The notes under the pieces were generated by a model that was not told where the DNA came from, did not search any database, and saw only the letters and a program-made list of their open reading frames with translations. The position numbers and the translations under genes were made by a program. A DNA stretch of 64,000 bases from Chrysomallon squamiferum (lineage: Eukaryota > Mollusca > Gastropoda > Neomphalida > Peltospiridae): contig CM022679.1 of the NCBI GenBank assembly GCA_012295275.1, forward strand, positions 11,047,169 through 11,111,168. The letters run 5' to 3'. This document shows positions 46,300 through 58,970 of this stretch, one piece after another (position 1 is the first letter of the stretch; each line of letters begins with the position of its first letter).

Positions 46300-46754
46300 G
46301 GTTTACATGAGCAAGGATTATTTCAAGTACACAGAGGAAATTGCTTCACAGAATTATATCAACATCTCTGCTTGGGAATCTTGCAGTACACTGAAGACAC
46401 TTTGAACAGCAGAACTAATTATGAACAAAAAACCCCAAAAGAACTGTAAATACAAAACAGAAAACATCTCAAAGAACTGATAGAGCAAATCTGCAGCCAG
46501 AATCGACCATCAGACTGAAGATGTTTTCAAAGGAGGAAACAAGTCTTGAGGACAAAAGGACTGAGGATGGTAATGCTGTATGAATAACTACATCTGTAGA
46601 CAAGCCTGGTTTTCACAATGATTTGCCAGAAAGATTGATTCTGAGATCATTGTGAAAACTGATTTTGTCATTTAAATCATCTGATTGGTCACAAGTGGGA
46701 TGGGAAGGTCTGAAGATATGATGTCAGGATTTGGTTGGTCACAGCTTCAGAGAG
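46300..46754 (+). ncRNA. Possible non-coding exon ending at a splice-donor-like site
   Basis: The segment is purine-rich and almost free of simple repeats, unlike its flanks. It ends CAGAGAG at 46,754 followed by GTAAGATA, close to an ideal donor. It contains many stop codons in all frames, so any transcript would be non-coding or untranslated. It includes the hairpin at 46,600-46,668 and two GATTGGTCA/GTTGGTCACA blocks near 46,683 and 46,734. An exon is only one explanation; a decayed mobile element is another. Confidence 0.22.
46600..46668 (+). ncRNA. Long imperfect hairpin, miRNA-precursor-like or MITE-like
   Basis: A perfect 14-bp stem joins GTTTTCACAATGAT (46,609-46,622) to ATCATTGTGAAAAC (46,646-46,659). 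It extends inward through CAGA/TCTG (46,627-46,630 and 46,640-46,643) to a loop of about 9 nt. It extends outward through GACAA/TTGTC (46,600-46,604 and 46,664-46,668) after a mismatched pentanucleotide. Arm length and bulges suit a pre-miRNA, but neither arm matches a miRNA family I know. The structure could equally be a fragment of an inverted-repeat element. Confidence 0.45.
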
Positions 46755-47892
46755 GTAAGATAATATTATTATTATTATTATTAATATTGTTCTTGTTGTT
46801 ATTTTTTCTGTAATTATTTTTTACATTTTTACATATATATATATATATATAAGTTGTTGTTTTTTTTCATATGATAACTGACAAACTGGAAGATTTTGAT
46901 AGTAAATTTATACCAATGTATTAATTTTTATTTAAATGTAATTTAAAATATTTTATTGTAATTATTAAAGTTCTTTTTATTTTTGAAAACTTATTTATAA
47001 ATATATAATATGTCCTGTTTCTATTTTCTTCTATTAATCATCATTCACTTTTCAGATTTAACGATATCTTTACATTTAACAAGATTTTTTTATTAAACTC
47101 ATAATGCTGAATTTAAATACCCTGTTTCTCTCTTAAATGCACCTAACTTTATACATTTATTCTGTTACATACATCCTTGCTACTTACGTTTTGTACTTAT
47201 CATAGACACTAGATGTTAATTAACTTCATAAACAGTTTGTTACATTGTTATTTCTGGATACATTAAACATTTTGTCTTGGCGATTTTTATCTTTGCAAAC
47301 ATTTAACCAAATTCCTTGATGGTTTCTAGTCTCTTGTTTTTTTATTTTTATAAAGAAGTAAAAGTTTTGCTTGACGTAATTAAAACAAGAACGATCTGAC
47401 TCATTCTCCGACTGCTGACATCGTGTTTTATCAGTTTACTCACAAATGAAAAATGCTTCTGTCCAGACTGTAGCTGTTTTGTGCCATTGTGTGCCACTTG
47501 GAAACAAGAAATAAATAAAACAGTTTTGTTATTCTTCGTTTGTTATTTCTTTTTTCTTTCTTTTTTATAGACTTAGTAGAAAATACTTGGAAAGTATATA
47601 TATTTTTTTAAATATTTTTACGTCAGATGCAGCATCTGGATAAAAAAAAAAAAAGAAAAAAAAACATTGTTTAGAGTCTTTGGATGCTTATGAAATGAGC
47701 CAACGTTTTAATGCAATTAATGATGACATAATTTAACTCCACTTGGGGGGGAAGGATTAAAAGTGGCAATTTTGTCATGCTTTGGGTCATGAAACCAGGA
47801 TTTGCGTGTCTGTTAAATTAATGGTTGTAAAACTTTGTTACACAAACCAAGAACAAATTTCTAGAGATGAAACGTTTTGTATTTATGCTTTT

Positions 47893-47924
<32 letters not shown>

Positions 47925-48100
47925 TTTTTTTAATGCATACGACTGGGTATCTTATTACTCTTCCTCCTATAATAAAGCTGCATTTACATAAACAAATGAA
48001 CATTTATTTTACAAGAATACCTTTGGCTTTGCTAACCTTCATATAAATTCTACATTTATCTTTAGTTAAAATAAAAAAAAAAAAGGTTTTAAAACCCAGT
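46755..48100. other. AT-rich non-coding stretch, transition to CpG-rich half
   Basis: I see no gene. It includes a (TTA)n near 46,764-46,784, a (TA)n at about 46,832-46,851 and a T43 run with one C at 47,889-47,931. CpG frequency starts rising from about 47,380. Confidence 0.7.
47889..47931 (+). repeat. poly(T) tract, 43 nt with one interruption
   Basis: A T run broken by a single C at about 47,905. Confidence 0.95.
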
Positions 48101-49200
48101 ATATGTTACACAGCTGACAGCCGCCATACAAAAATGTTTAATAATTAAAAACAAAAAACGTTTTACAAGGGAGATAGGGACCTATAATAGGAAAAGGGGA
48201 GATAATTATAAAACTATTAAGAGTGTGGAAATCAAGGGTCAACGTATATTGTGTGCGTCGGTGTGTGTGTGTGATGGAGTGAGTGAGTGTGTCAGTAAGT
48301 ACAAAACATTGTCTTACAATGAACCAAATTTAACAGTAAGAAACGATGTCGTAGAATGATGCAGTGTTCAGCACGAAATGAGAGTAAAATATTAGCGGGT
48401 GATGAATAAATCGTAGATTAACATTAACACTCGATTATTACATTCATTCATTTGCTCGTGACCAAACTACATGTTAGCACACTGAATCAGGTGTAAGGAA
48501 TGTTAGCACGGCAAGCAGTGTTTGTCATACAGGTGTTTCAACAGCCTCTAGACATTGTCAGACTATTTCTGTTTCAACCACAGAACGCCGTGTTCAAGAC
48601 TTGCTGATTTGACATCCACACCTGTGACTTGTCAAACCCCACTGAGCGCTGGTTGGACAACTGGACATAAACGTGTTACGTAAACACTCGATCAATGACG
48701 ATCCAAAACTTCCAGGATTTTGAAAGTTTTTTCCGTAGTTATGAAACATAAAATGTATAGTGTTATAGGTATTGGAGCCACATGCTACTAGGACGTTATA
48801 TATATATAGCGAGATTACAAAACATTTGAACAAACCCGGTGCTGTAAGTTCATGATCTGTTCTTGTCGAGCAGAAGCAAGAATTATTTTAGACTTACAAA
48901 GGTGCGTGCTACTACTAAATGATACACAGACTGGAACGACACAATCTGTGGGCGCAGTGAAAAAGATTCGATCACACCTCCGAATAAATGCACTGGGTTA
49001 TATACTAGAACCTGTAACGTTTTCAGTTCATTTCAGACAGAGAGAAGTGATTTTAATTTCAATACATTTTCTGAAGATCAAACAAGAGCAGTAAATAACT
49101 AAAATTAAAACACATGGTATAATAACACAACAACAGAACAATTTATTTTCTAACAAGTTGAAGCGTGCATGTTAATTCCGCGCCTTTCACAGCGTTCCGA
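48101..49200. promoter_or_regulatory. CpG-dense complex block, candidate regulatory region
   Basis: CpG is about five times more frequent here than at 40-41 kb (about 36 versus 7 per kb by hand count). Simple repeats are few. T-box-like AGGTGT/ACACCT half-sites occur at 48,489, 48,531 and 48,618, and the decamer ATGTTAGCAC is repeated at 48,471 and 48,500. Frames of 79-80 codons on each strand are not recognised. It marks the start of the CpG-rich right half. Confidence 0.4.
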
Positions 49201-49424
49201 CTTGTTTTATTCATTTATTTTTTTATTTTATTTTATTTTATTTCCTTGTATGTGTCTGTGTGTACATATGGGTTGTTTATATGTTCAGTGACTTTTTACC
49301 ATTTATTTTTTAAAATTGAAATAAACGGTCAGAAAAATGTTTGATGTTAATTTAGTTTTGTTATTTTTTTTTTTGTTTTTTTTTTTTTTTTTTTTTTATT
49401 TCCTTCTCTGTATCTATCAGTATT

Positions 49425-49476
<52 letters not shown>

Positions 49477-51090
49477 TGTGTGTCTTTCAGTCTGCTCTCC
49501 GTTTACTATTTATCATATTTTATTTCATTTATATTTTTTTTATTTTATTTTTATTTTTTTTCACGAACGTACGTTATTGGCGAACCTGTTAACTTTTCAT
49601 TTAGATAGCTTGATAAAATAAAAAAAAAGATAAAAAAAAAGGGGTAGAATGAAATCATCACTAATTTTAAATTTGTGACAAACACACGAGACACAAAAAG
49701 AACCCTCGCCCGAGATCGTGTCTGATTTCATGAACGAAAACAGTCTCATGTAGCTTTTTTTTTTTTCCTCCTTGTTTTTCATTTCCTTCCTGTCCCAGGT
49801 ATTTTCTTTGTCGCGTCCTACAAGTCATCGAGAATCAAACCATGCGCTATTAATGCATGGAAATCTTTAGAAAGTTACGCCATTGCGGGCTACTTACTAA
49901 GATAACCAACAACGACATTCATTTTAAAACGAGAGAGATACGTTTACTCGTCTCTTTGTGTTTTGCAATAAAAAAGTCGTCTTAATCCATTATTTCGATA
50001 TAAACGGGATATTAAAGTTTTGCTGCGGTTATATAACGTCACAGAAAATGTATACATCTTCTAAGAAGGCGAAATATAAAGAAGAAGAAGAGACAAAAAA
50101 CGGGTGATAAAAAAAGGAATATTTAGAAAAGAAAACATAATGTCATTTAAAATGAATACGTATGATGCTTGAAAATCGAGTCACACAATTACTCAAATGT
50201 ACACTTGAAAAAAAAAAATGTTAAAAAAAATAAAAATGAATGTAAACAAGAAATATGTACATGAACAAGATAAAAATGTCATGGCCGTATTTTTAAACTT
50301 GAACAAAAATATATCTAATTATTATTTCATTAATTATTTTCTCTGCTAAATGACATGAATCAGCTAAATCAGCTATGCCAGTGAAGGCGTTTGACCATCT
50401 ACAGTAGAGACGGAATTTAGTTCTTATTAGAAGAAACTATCAGTTTGAAATTTAAAAACAATAATAATAATAAATTCTTTTTGTGGGGGAGGGTCATTAA
50501 AAAATTTAAATTACAAATGAAATGTATTATAAATGCATAATTTATGTAAAAGAAGAAAGTAAAATAGAAAATTAAAAAAATTAAATTAAAAATTAAAAAA
50601 GGAAAATTATACTATTTTAAAAAAACAAAATAAAAAAAAAGACTTTTGAAAGAAAAGAACCAAAATAAATGAAAATAACATTAAAAAGAAATTATCTGAA
50701 AGAAGAAAAAAGACAGAGAAACAATAAACAAAGCAGTAAATACGTATTATCGTAATAAAGCAATTAAAAGGGTTTCAAGCAGAAAAGATAACAGATATTT
50801 ACGTCACTACGCAAGTCAACTAGTCAACGTGCAAAACTTCTTAGCGTTATTTTCGTAAAACAAACAAAAAGAACAAAACGTAGTATTAAAATATAAGTCG
50901 GTAATATTTATCTATAGAATCTGAAGTTAAAGCTGCAGGTTATACTGAAAATCCATATATCTATTTAAAATGTATTTTAGAAGAAAACAATCACGGCAAA
51001 GGTATGTTAAATAAATAAATAAAAAACAAAATAAAATTTTGAAAAATTTTGAAAAATTGAAATAAAATGAAAAATTACGTTTTAAACAAC
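49201..51090. other. Non-coding stretch, AT-rich with CpG retained
   Basis: I see no gene. It contains TTTTA repeats at 49,215-49,240, T22 at 49,376-49,397, a (GT)n array at 49,429-49,473 and an A-rich region at 50,520-50,720. Confidence 0.75.
49429..49473. repeat. (TG)n microsatellite
   Basis: A perfect TG array of about 45 bp followed by TTGTGTGTGT. Confidence 0.95.
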
Positions 51091-51560
51091 GTTAAATTTC
51101 GAATAGATCCGATCAGCTTTCTGATTTTTTTCACTGATCCCTGAGATAAATCCTGGTTTATAATTAATGGTGTTGTGTAACATGACGAGATGTGAAACTT
51201 GCAGGATTGGCAATGCTTTATGCTTGTTCTCTCGCGCCCTGCTTTTACAGCTGGTCTCGCCCAATCAGCGAAACTAAAATAAGTTTTATTCCATTGAATT
51301 CCTACAGTGACGAATCGAAAGATTACGGCATGTTTTTTTCCTGACTAGTGGACGGTACATTTCAAAAGAATCTTTTGCTTAGTGTAGTCCATAAAAAAGG
51401 CAAAGAAGGATTAATTTCTGGAGATAGATTTTTCATTCGATAACTGTCAGTGCACGTTATTCAGTACATTGAATATGCGATTAAATCGCAGTATCAGCTT
51501 TCGAGCAGTTCCTGAATAATGTTATACAGTCAGAACGTTTCAACGGAAAAGGCTACTTAA
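51091..51560. promoter_or_regulatory. High-complexity CpG-bearing block
   Basis: It is repeat-free and contains a CCAATCA box near 51,263, a TTTATAATTAATGG homeodomain-type site near 51,156 and CTCTCGCGCC near 51,229. No frame longer than 60 codons looks real. Candidate element by composition only. Confidence 0.28.
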
Positions 51561-53226
51561 ATACCTCATCTAATGATTATAACAGAAATCAGAAATCATC
51601 AATTTAAAGAAACATAAAAACGACATTTCTGAATCATAGATTACAGAAGTTAGACAAATGCGTTTATAATTTTTCATGATACTGATTTTTGCCTGAGCAT
51701 GTTAATTTTTTGAAATCACAGGGAATGGAATCAAAATGAAGCTAACGACATAAGGAATATGAGTATTTCTATAATTAACTAACCCGAAATATGATTATGC
51801 TTTCCTGTCCATGGGAAGGTGAATTTAAAAAATGAATTCTTGATGATATCTGTCCTAATTCTCGTTTATTTCGAACCAGTAATAAAATATTATGAACACA
51901 TAAAAATAAAAAAATATATTTTTTAAAATCCCCAAAAATCAACAAAAAAATCCAACAGTTTATTTTAATATAACGATTTTAAATTTTATTTTATGACAAA
52001 TGTATTTTATATATTTATTGAAATTTCTTCTGAATTTATTTTCGAAACGTGCTCTGTCACTTTTTTTTTTTTTATTATTTTTTTTTCATACAGATTTATG
52101 AACATATAGTATTTGTTTTTGTTGTCTTTGGTTTTAGAATTTAGATACTAAGTATATATACACTAATTATATAATATAGCGATTAATATTTCAAATAAAG
52201 CATCTTTGACATAAATGACTGTCATAAGTTAACAGACGAAATCTGGATCTGAAACACAAACTTCTCAGTTATAAAAAAGTTTACATTATGCTAGTATTCA
52301 GAACTAACATCTCAACCAGTACCGACCATTCTAAAACAAATCAAAGTCATGTAGACACGACAGGCAAATCCAATAGTTATTAGTAAGATTATTTGTAATA
52401 AAATTTAGGTTTCAATTCTGTGCAAATGGCCACAATCTTTTGCATGTAAATTAACATTTCTTCATTACATTTTAATATTGACCGTTATTCGGTGTCAATC
52501 AATTCTTTGTCCCGCCCACGGCAACATTCTAGTTTTGTATGTGACTATCGATCGCCGATTTGATAATACACGTAATGTTAAATCATTCCTTGATTTTCAG
52601 TTATAATCTTTTTGAAATTGATAAGATGCGTTAAATACATCTATTCGCCATTACTGAAAATACTACCATTGATCTTAAAATGCAATGGACAATGATAAAA
52701 TTGGTTCCTAAAGGTATATTAACACTACATCATTTACAGGATCATTATAATGTCTGGTTACGATTGAACTAATCAAAACCTGAAAAAAATTAGAATGCAC
52801 TGAAAAATGAAGATAACAAAATGTATGTTACCTTTACACAAACTAATAAGCTGTAAGCGATTATAAAAAAAAAAAAAAAAAAATCGTTCCAATGAGTCGC
52901 ACAAAGGTTACCTTCCTTTAAAGTTTTTGATTGACTTTGCGGTTATCACTGAATCAGTATGTTCGGTATATATATCACGGTTATCATTATTATTGTATTT
53001 GTAAACATGTCAGTGGATAAGCTCCTGGCTCGCGCTGTATGTCAAATAAAATATTATGTACGTTGTTGTGATTGGACTTTTTAAATAGATTTTGCGATTT
53101 CGTGTATCACCTCAGAAAATGCGCCAGTCTCTCTGAAGCCGTTCACAGTTATGTCTTTGTTTTATACTAGTCTGTAACGTGAACTCAAGATGAGTTTTAA
53201 ATGTTCCTCGCTTATCTGATTATTGG
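51561..53226. other. Non-coding stretch, AT-rich with CpG retained
   Basis: I see no gene. A short complex patch at 52,490-52,580 has a CCCGCCCAC (Sp/KLF-like) motif. A18 lies near 52,866-52,883. Confidence 0.7.
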
Positions 53227-53229
53227 GTG

Positions 53230-54932
53230 CGGCATTTTTTTTTTTATTATTTTTTATTTATTTTATTTTATTTTATTTTATTTTATTTTATTTTATTTAT
53301 TATTTCATTTTATTTTTATTTATTATTTATTTATTATTTCATTTTATTTTTATTTATTTATTATTTCATTTTATTTTTATTTATTTATTTATTTATTTAT
53401 TTACGCTTTTTATTATTATTATTATTTTTTTTCTTCTTCTTCTTCTTCTTCTTCTTATTATTATTATTATTATTATTATTTTTATTTTTATTTTTATTTG
53501 CCTTTTTTGATAATTAATTGATTTGTTTGTTTTACTTTATTATTTGTACATTTATCATTATTAAATTATTATTAGTATTAATTTCTGTTTGGTATACTTT
53601 TTACTTATGTATTTACTTATTCATTCATTTATTCATTCATTCATTCATTTTTTTTTTTTTATTTACTTATTTATTTTGTTTGTGATTTTGTTCGTTTCGT
53701 TTCAACATTTATTGTTCGTTTTGTTAATAAATTTTATTTATTAATTTGTACATATATATACACTTTTTAAAATTTGTATACTTGTTTCTTGATTTATTAT
53801 TTGTATTTGTGTTAGTAATCTCGCTGTTATTGTTGTTGTCGTTGCTGCTGTTGTTTTATTTCTAAAAAAAATTCTTGTCGCTCTTTTCTCTTCTTTTTTT
53901 TGATGTTTTTTATTTTTTACTTTTTTATTCACATGCTTTTTTTGTTTTGTTATTATTATCTATGTTAAGATGCATTATTTATTTATTTATCTGTCTATTT
54001 GTCTCTTTATTTCTCTATGTATCTCTGTATTTATCTGTGTATCTGTCCGTCTATCCATCTATCTATAGTTATTTAATTTTAACAATAAATATATAACATT
54101 TTTTATATAAAATTATTATTATGTCCATTACGATACATTATTTATTCATGTCTCTACCTGTCTCTCTATCTTTCTATTTATTTGTATCTATGTGTATATC
54201 TATGTATCTATCTATTTGTCTGTCTATCTATTTCTCTATATATTTAGTAATTTAGCTATTTATTTATTATTTATTTATATTTTGTTTACTTTATATATAT
54301 ATATATATATTTATATTTTTTTTTTTTTTTTTTTTTTTTTATGGGATGCTAATTTATTTGTAATCATTGTGTTTAATGTAAGTTTAGATACACTGACTGT
54401 AATATTATTTTTGCTCAAATTTTTAACTAACTTTACAGACGGGGTTCAGTATTTCAAAACTATGTTACATAGTCTTATTTTATCTGAACAACTCACGTAC
54501 GTGGGTTTTGCTGTCTTCTTCAAGAATCCACCTATCACTTTTGTCCACGAGTGAAAATCTCAGTTTTTCTCAGCGCTGGTTTTTGCCAAGGTCCCCATTT
54601 TAAACTTTATGAAACGAGTAAATATTGTAATAAAAACAATCAACAAATATTCATCGATTTTTGCCACATCACACATTCTGAAAACCAGTCCTGTTGATGC
54701 TTTTGTCAATATAAGTTTTAGTGTCAACAATTGAGACAAAACCAGGAAAGATTTATTGGCTATTTGTTTTTTTTTTTTTTGTTCTCATTATTTTGTCAGT
54801 TGTATCAAAAACATAAAATTTTGGTACTAGCGTAAATTATTTGGTGATGTTTTGTTTGGCTTATTTCAAAAATCATTATTTATTTATTTATTTATTTTAT
54901 TTTATTTTATTTTATTTTATTTAATTTTTAAT

Positions 54933-54989
<57 letters not shown>

Positions 54990-56200
54990 TTTTTATTTTT
55001 ACTTTAGTTGTTTTTTTCTGTATATTTTTAAATTATAAATTATTTATTCATTTATTTATTTATTTGTTTGTTTCTTTGTTTGTTTGTTTCTTTGTTTGTT
55101 TCTTCTTTCTTTCTTTCTTTTTTCTTTTAAAAAAAAGAAAAAATTATTTCCTTTTCTAATTATTTATTTCTGTTTTCTTATATTTCTATTTAGCTAAATA
55201 ATATACACTTTATTATTGTTGTTGTTGTTGTTTTAAGTAGAAAATTGCCGAAATTTATACTAATATTAATATTTTCAGTATTTATATTTAAAATTATACA
55301 AACATACACTCATTTGTTATTGTTTCTTTCTTTGTTTTTTTATGTTGTTGTTGTTGCTGTTGCTTTCCTTAATATTAATTACAAAATATATCGATTACAC
55401 ATTTTATATAATTATTTATAACGTTTCGGTTTTCATAAATAATATTTACCAGTTTATTATTACATGTATTATTATTATTATTATTGTTATTTATTTATTT
55501 ATTTATTTTTTTTTTTTATTCAAAGATATAGTTCACCCTAAATAATAAGGAAATACATTTTAATTTTACATCATAAAAAATCAAACAGTAATTCTAAAAA
55601 TAAATAAATAAATAAATTTAACAAAACTTCAATTTTTAAAGTTTAACGAAAATGTGTTCAAATTTTGAGCGTATTGTTAGTGTTAAATTATTTTTCTATA
55701 TTTATTTAATTTATATATATATATGTTTTTGTATAAAGATAAATGCATTACAGTTCTTTTCAGAGAAAACATGACTGCAACAGATAAGTATTATTATCTA
55801 GCGAATAGAAAGTTATTCTGATAAATTTCTATTTGCGGAATGAATGTAAGGTTTGTATTTCAGGAAAACAATAATTTTCTTTCTTCTTTTCCTTTTTTTT
55901 TTTTTTAATTATTTATTTATTTATTTATATATTTTTTAATAATAAAAATTTACGTCAATACATTTGTTGTTTCTTTTTCTCTCTTTCCTCCCTTCCTGCA
56001 TATATTATTTATTTATTTATTTGTAAAAAAAAATATTTCAATTATTTTATAAATTGCTAATTTAAAACAACAACAGCAATAATAATAATGATGATAGAAA
56101 AACAAAATGTTATCTTTGTAAATTTGTTATTTCTTCCTTTTTTATGTTCAGTTTAAAGAACAAAAAAAAAATAAATAAATAAATAAATAAATAAACCAGT
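53230..56200. repeat. 3-kb T-rich low-complexity block
   Basis: Nearly all of this stretch is built of TTTTA, TTTA, TTA, TTC, TTCA, TCTA, TTTG and TTTC units. Examples are TTTTA at 53,255-53,295, TTC at 53,433-53,458, TTCA at 53,620-53,650, TCTA-like at 54,040-54,240, T25 at 54,316-54,340, TTTA/TTTTA at 54,877-55,002 and TTTG/TTTC at 55,060-55,110. Short unique patches at about 54,345-54,860 and 55,675-55,870 interrupt it. Plus-strand T-richness is continuous, so long Phe/Tyr/Leu/Ile frames appear; none is a gene. Confidence 0.88.
54877..55002. repeat. (TTTA)n/(TTTTA)n array, about 125 bp
   Basis: TTTA units, then TTTTA units, then a longer TTTA run. Confidence 0.93.
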
Positions 56201-56339
56201 GACTGTGGTGGTAGGAAAATATGTTTATGATTTTATGCATCCAAAAACATTGTTAAAAATTAATGATAAAACTGAAGAAAAAAAAAAAAAGGAGTTTTCA
56301 CAAATAATCAGAATCTCAATGAAAAAACAAAAACAAATC

Positions 56340-56780
56340 GGGTTTGACAACAGAAGATTTGCATGTTAGTTTTCTGAACCTCGTGTTAATTTTAGTGTGT
56401 GCGTTCATCATTGGGACGTGTTTGTCAAGAGAGGACTGTTCAAACTGAGTCCAATTTGTGCAACAAATTTGAACATCTCCACAAATGTCCAAAAACTACG
56501 ATGAAGAGAAGGACCTTCGCCGTGAACTCATTTTTGATGTTGACAGATGACAAGACGCAAGTTTGTATCAACATTTTGTCATCAGAAGTTGGCAATTTGG
56601 CTTTAGCGACCTTTTAGAAACATCAGGTTCAAATCAAGGTTAATTTCCAAATTTCATTTGTCGTGAACTTAATAAAATATACACCGAGAGACTTTTTGAC
56701 GTTTATATTACGTCATTTTGGTAGTAAACGTTTGGTCTATATCAAGAAACGTGTCCTTTTTATTTTTTATTTGTCAGTTT
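56340..56780. promoter_or_regulatory. Complex CpG-bearing block, candidate element
   Basis: It holds an octamer ATTTGCAT (56,357-56,364), a GTTGACAGATGACA segment with Meis-like TGACAG/TGACA near 56,538, and several CpGs. A 72-codon frame at 56,399-56,617 is unrecognised. Confidence 0.3.
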
Positions 56781-56783
56781 CTT

Positions 56784-56785
<2 letters not shown>

Positions 56786-56841
<56 letters not shown>

Positions 56842-56858
56842 TACATACATATATATAT

Positions 56859-56896
<38 letters not shown>
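56786..56896. repeat. (TA)n-(CA)n-(TA)n compound microsatellite
   Basis: A TA array of about 50 bp, a GATACATACATA transition, a short CA core and another TA array. The two TA arms are self-complementary. Confidence 0.95.
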
Positions 56897-57589
56897 TATT
56901 GCTATTATTTATTTATTTACTTACTTATTTATTTTATTATTATTTTTTATTTTATATTTTTTTAATAGCAGTTAAAATAATAAAATATCAATTAAACTGT
57001 AATGGTATTTGGAGTGGCAGTATATACTATTAAATAAGATGTTTCTTATATAGTTTGTTTAAATGAGTTATAGTTCGTGAAAGTGAAAAACAACAAGTAA
57101 TACCCTAGGTATGTCTGGGATGTTAAAAAAGCTATCTTCATTTACTTAGTAACTTACCGAGCTCAAATCTCGTTGTTAGACAAGGTTGCCTTCTTTTGAC
57201 TTTCTCAAACGATTGTCTTACTTGAGACCTTTGTTATCAGCAGACCAGCAAAAGTGACCACAAGAAAGATCTTAGTGGAATTCTGTAAGCCCTTAACAAA
57301 CGAGGGATAAAAAATAGCGTTCATAATCTCTGACCAGCGAATTGGTTTTAAATTATTTATAAGCTGTTGTTGTTCTTTGCTAAATAAAAATAGTTTTTAT
57401 ATACGAGATCTCCTGAATTTTTTAAATTTAAAAAAAAAGAAAATTTGATTTTGTTTTGAATTTTAAAAAAAAAAAAAAAAAAATAAATTTTTTTTTTTTT
57501 TTTTGTCGGTTACATTTGTGAACAATGGTCCATCTACATAATGTATTATATATTATTCTGTATCCTTTCTGAATTCATGATATCTTAAT
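56897..57589. other. Non-coding stretch
   Basis: I see no gene. The segment 57,100-57,400 is moderately complex. An A19/T17 inverted homopolymer pair lies at 57,465-57,504. Confidence 0.7.
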
Positions 57590-58500
57590 TCATTTCAATA
57601 TTAAGCGGTTACTCGAATATAAATATATGGTTTTGGTATAATTAGGAGATGAAAATTCAAATCTGTTTCCGTCACGCCCTGGGCTACTTTTATTCATAGC
57701 GGTTAGAGGTGTTTTATATTCACCATGGCGTAAGAAAAGGGCCTTTGATAAGTCAGTTCGGAGAATGGCTGATAAAGGAAGTAACTCGATGGACGACCTG
57801 GGAGATTTGATCCTGAGGCCTACCATGCTTCACACTAGCGAGTCAAGCGCTTCTGAGTTTCAGCCAAGTTTTGCTAGTTTTGAAAGTCGCATCGCCTTAA
57901 CTGCGTCAGTGTGTTATTCATTCTGGTGTTTAAAGAACAAGACGACATTAATTATCTTTACGCCTACGCACAGACACGCGCGTCACAGCGATACTGTCCA
58001 CTGTGTGGTTAAACACGGGCTTTCGTAATGTCCTTTCCTAATCCTTGTTGTAATGTTTTCGACAATGACGCTAAGTCGCGAACTAACACGTCTTGGGATT
58101 AGACGGTCGCCAGGAGGTTTTTAGAAGAAAAACAACAATCCTTTAGCTTGACGTTAAATGCGCCATGTTCTCTCTTCTAACGGTACTAACGAACGTATCT
58201 GTTTACTACACGGTTACTTGCGAGCAGAACGCTGAAATATCACGTATCAGTTGATTGTTACGTTTAATTGTCTCGTCATTGTTTTGCTGTCAGATTAATG
58301 GGCCGTGTTTTACAAGAGTTCTATTGAAATTTCAGATGTTGGTGGATTTTCCGAGAGATTTGTATCAGAGACGAAGGATTCTCCGAGAACGAGATGAACT
58401 TAATTGTTTTAATCTCGGCGGATTGGAAGGGATCATCTGTACAAACATGTCCGTTTTATCTGAGAATTATTATCTGAGAAAAATACCCACACATACATAA
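57590..58500. promoter_or_regulatory. CpG-rich 900-bp block, candidate promoter-proximal or regulatory DNA
   Basis: This is the most CpG-dense part of the window: about 50 CpG in 57,601-58,600 by hand count, with a peak at 57,960-57,990. Simple repeats are absent. Frames of 78-87 codons on both strands (57,590-57,826 minus; 57,765-58,028 and 58,255-58,500 plus) show no recognisable domain and no good splice context. I cannot exclude a small unfamiliar exon. A RUNX-like TGTGGTTA lies near 58,004. Confidence 0.4.
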
Positions 58501-58970
58501 AATACTTACGTACACTGTACATGAATGAAAATGCACACGGATATAAACACATGCGCACAGACACACTATTTATGTTGGACAATGCACTAAGTCGACCAAT
58601 AATTTCAGGTTTCTCTTTTGTTTTATTAGTGCATATTAATATATAATTCTATATTTTAATTATTTATTTATTTATTTATTTTTTTTTTTTTTTTTTTTTT
58701 TCATTTGCTGGTTAATGTTTATTTATTTTACTATTTATAAATTGATATATGCAAGTACATATTTGTTGCATAAACATATGCTGATTTTCATTTGTTTGTT
58801 GGGGTTACATTTTATTTTTTTTTTTTTTTTTTGTTTGTTGTTAGGTTCTTTTTTGTGGGGTTAAAAAAAAATATGTTTTATGTGTTTGTGGTTTTTGTTT
58901 TTGTTTTTTGTTTGTTGTTGTTTTAAAGTGAAAAGTCGTTTTCTATTAGTCAGAAAGTTTCAGTATATAA
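58501..58970. other. T-rich non-coding stretch
   Basis: I see no gene. TTTA repeats and T22 lie at 58,660-58,701, a second T run at about 58,816-58,832. Confidence 0.8.

Noticed and set aside
53201-53521. Three overlapping frames of 95-106 codons
   Set aside because: All derive from TTTTA/TTTA/TTC/TTA repeats and contain only Phe, Tyr, Leu, Ile and Ser-type residues.
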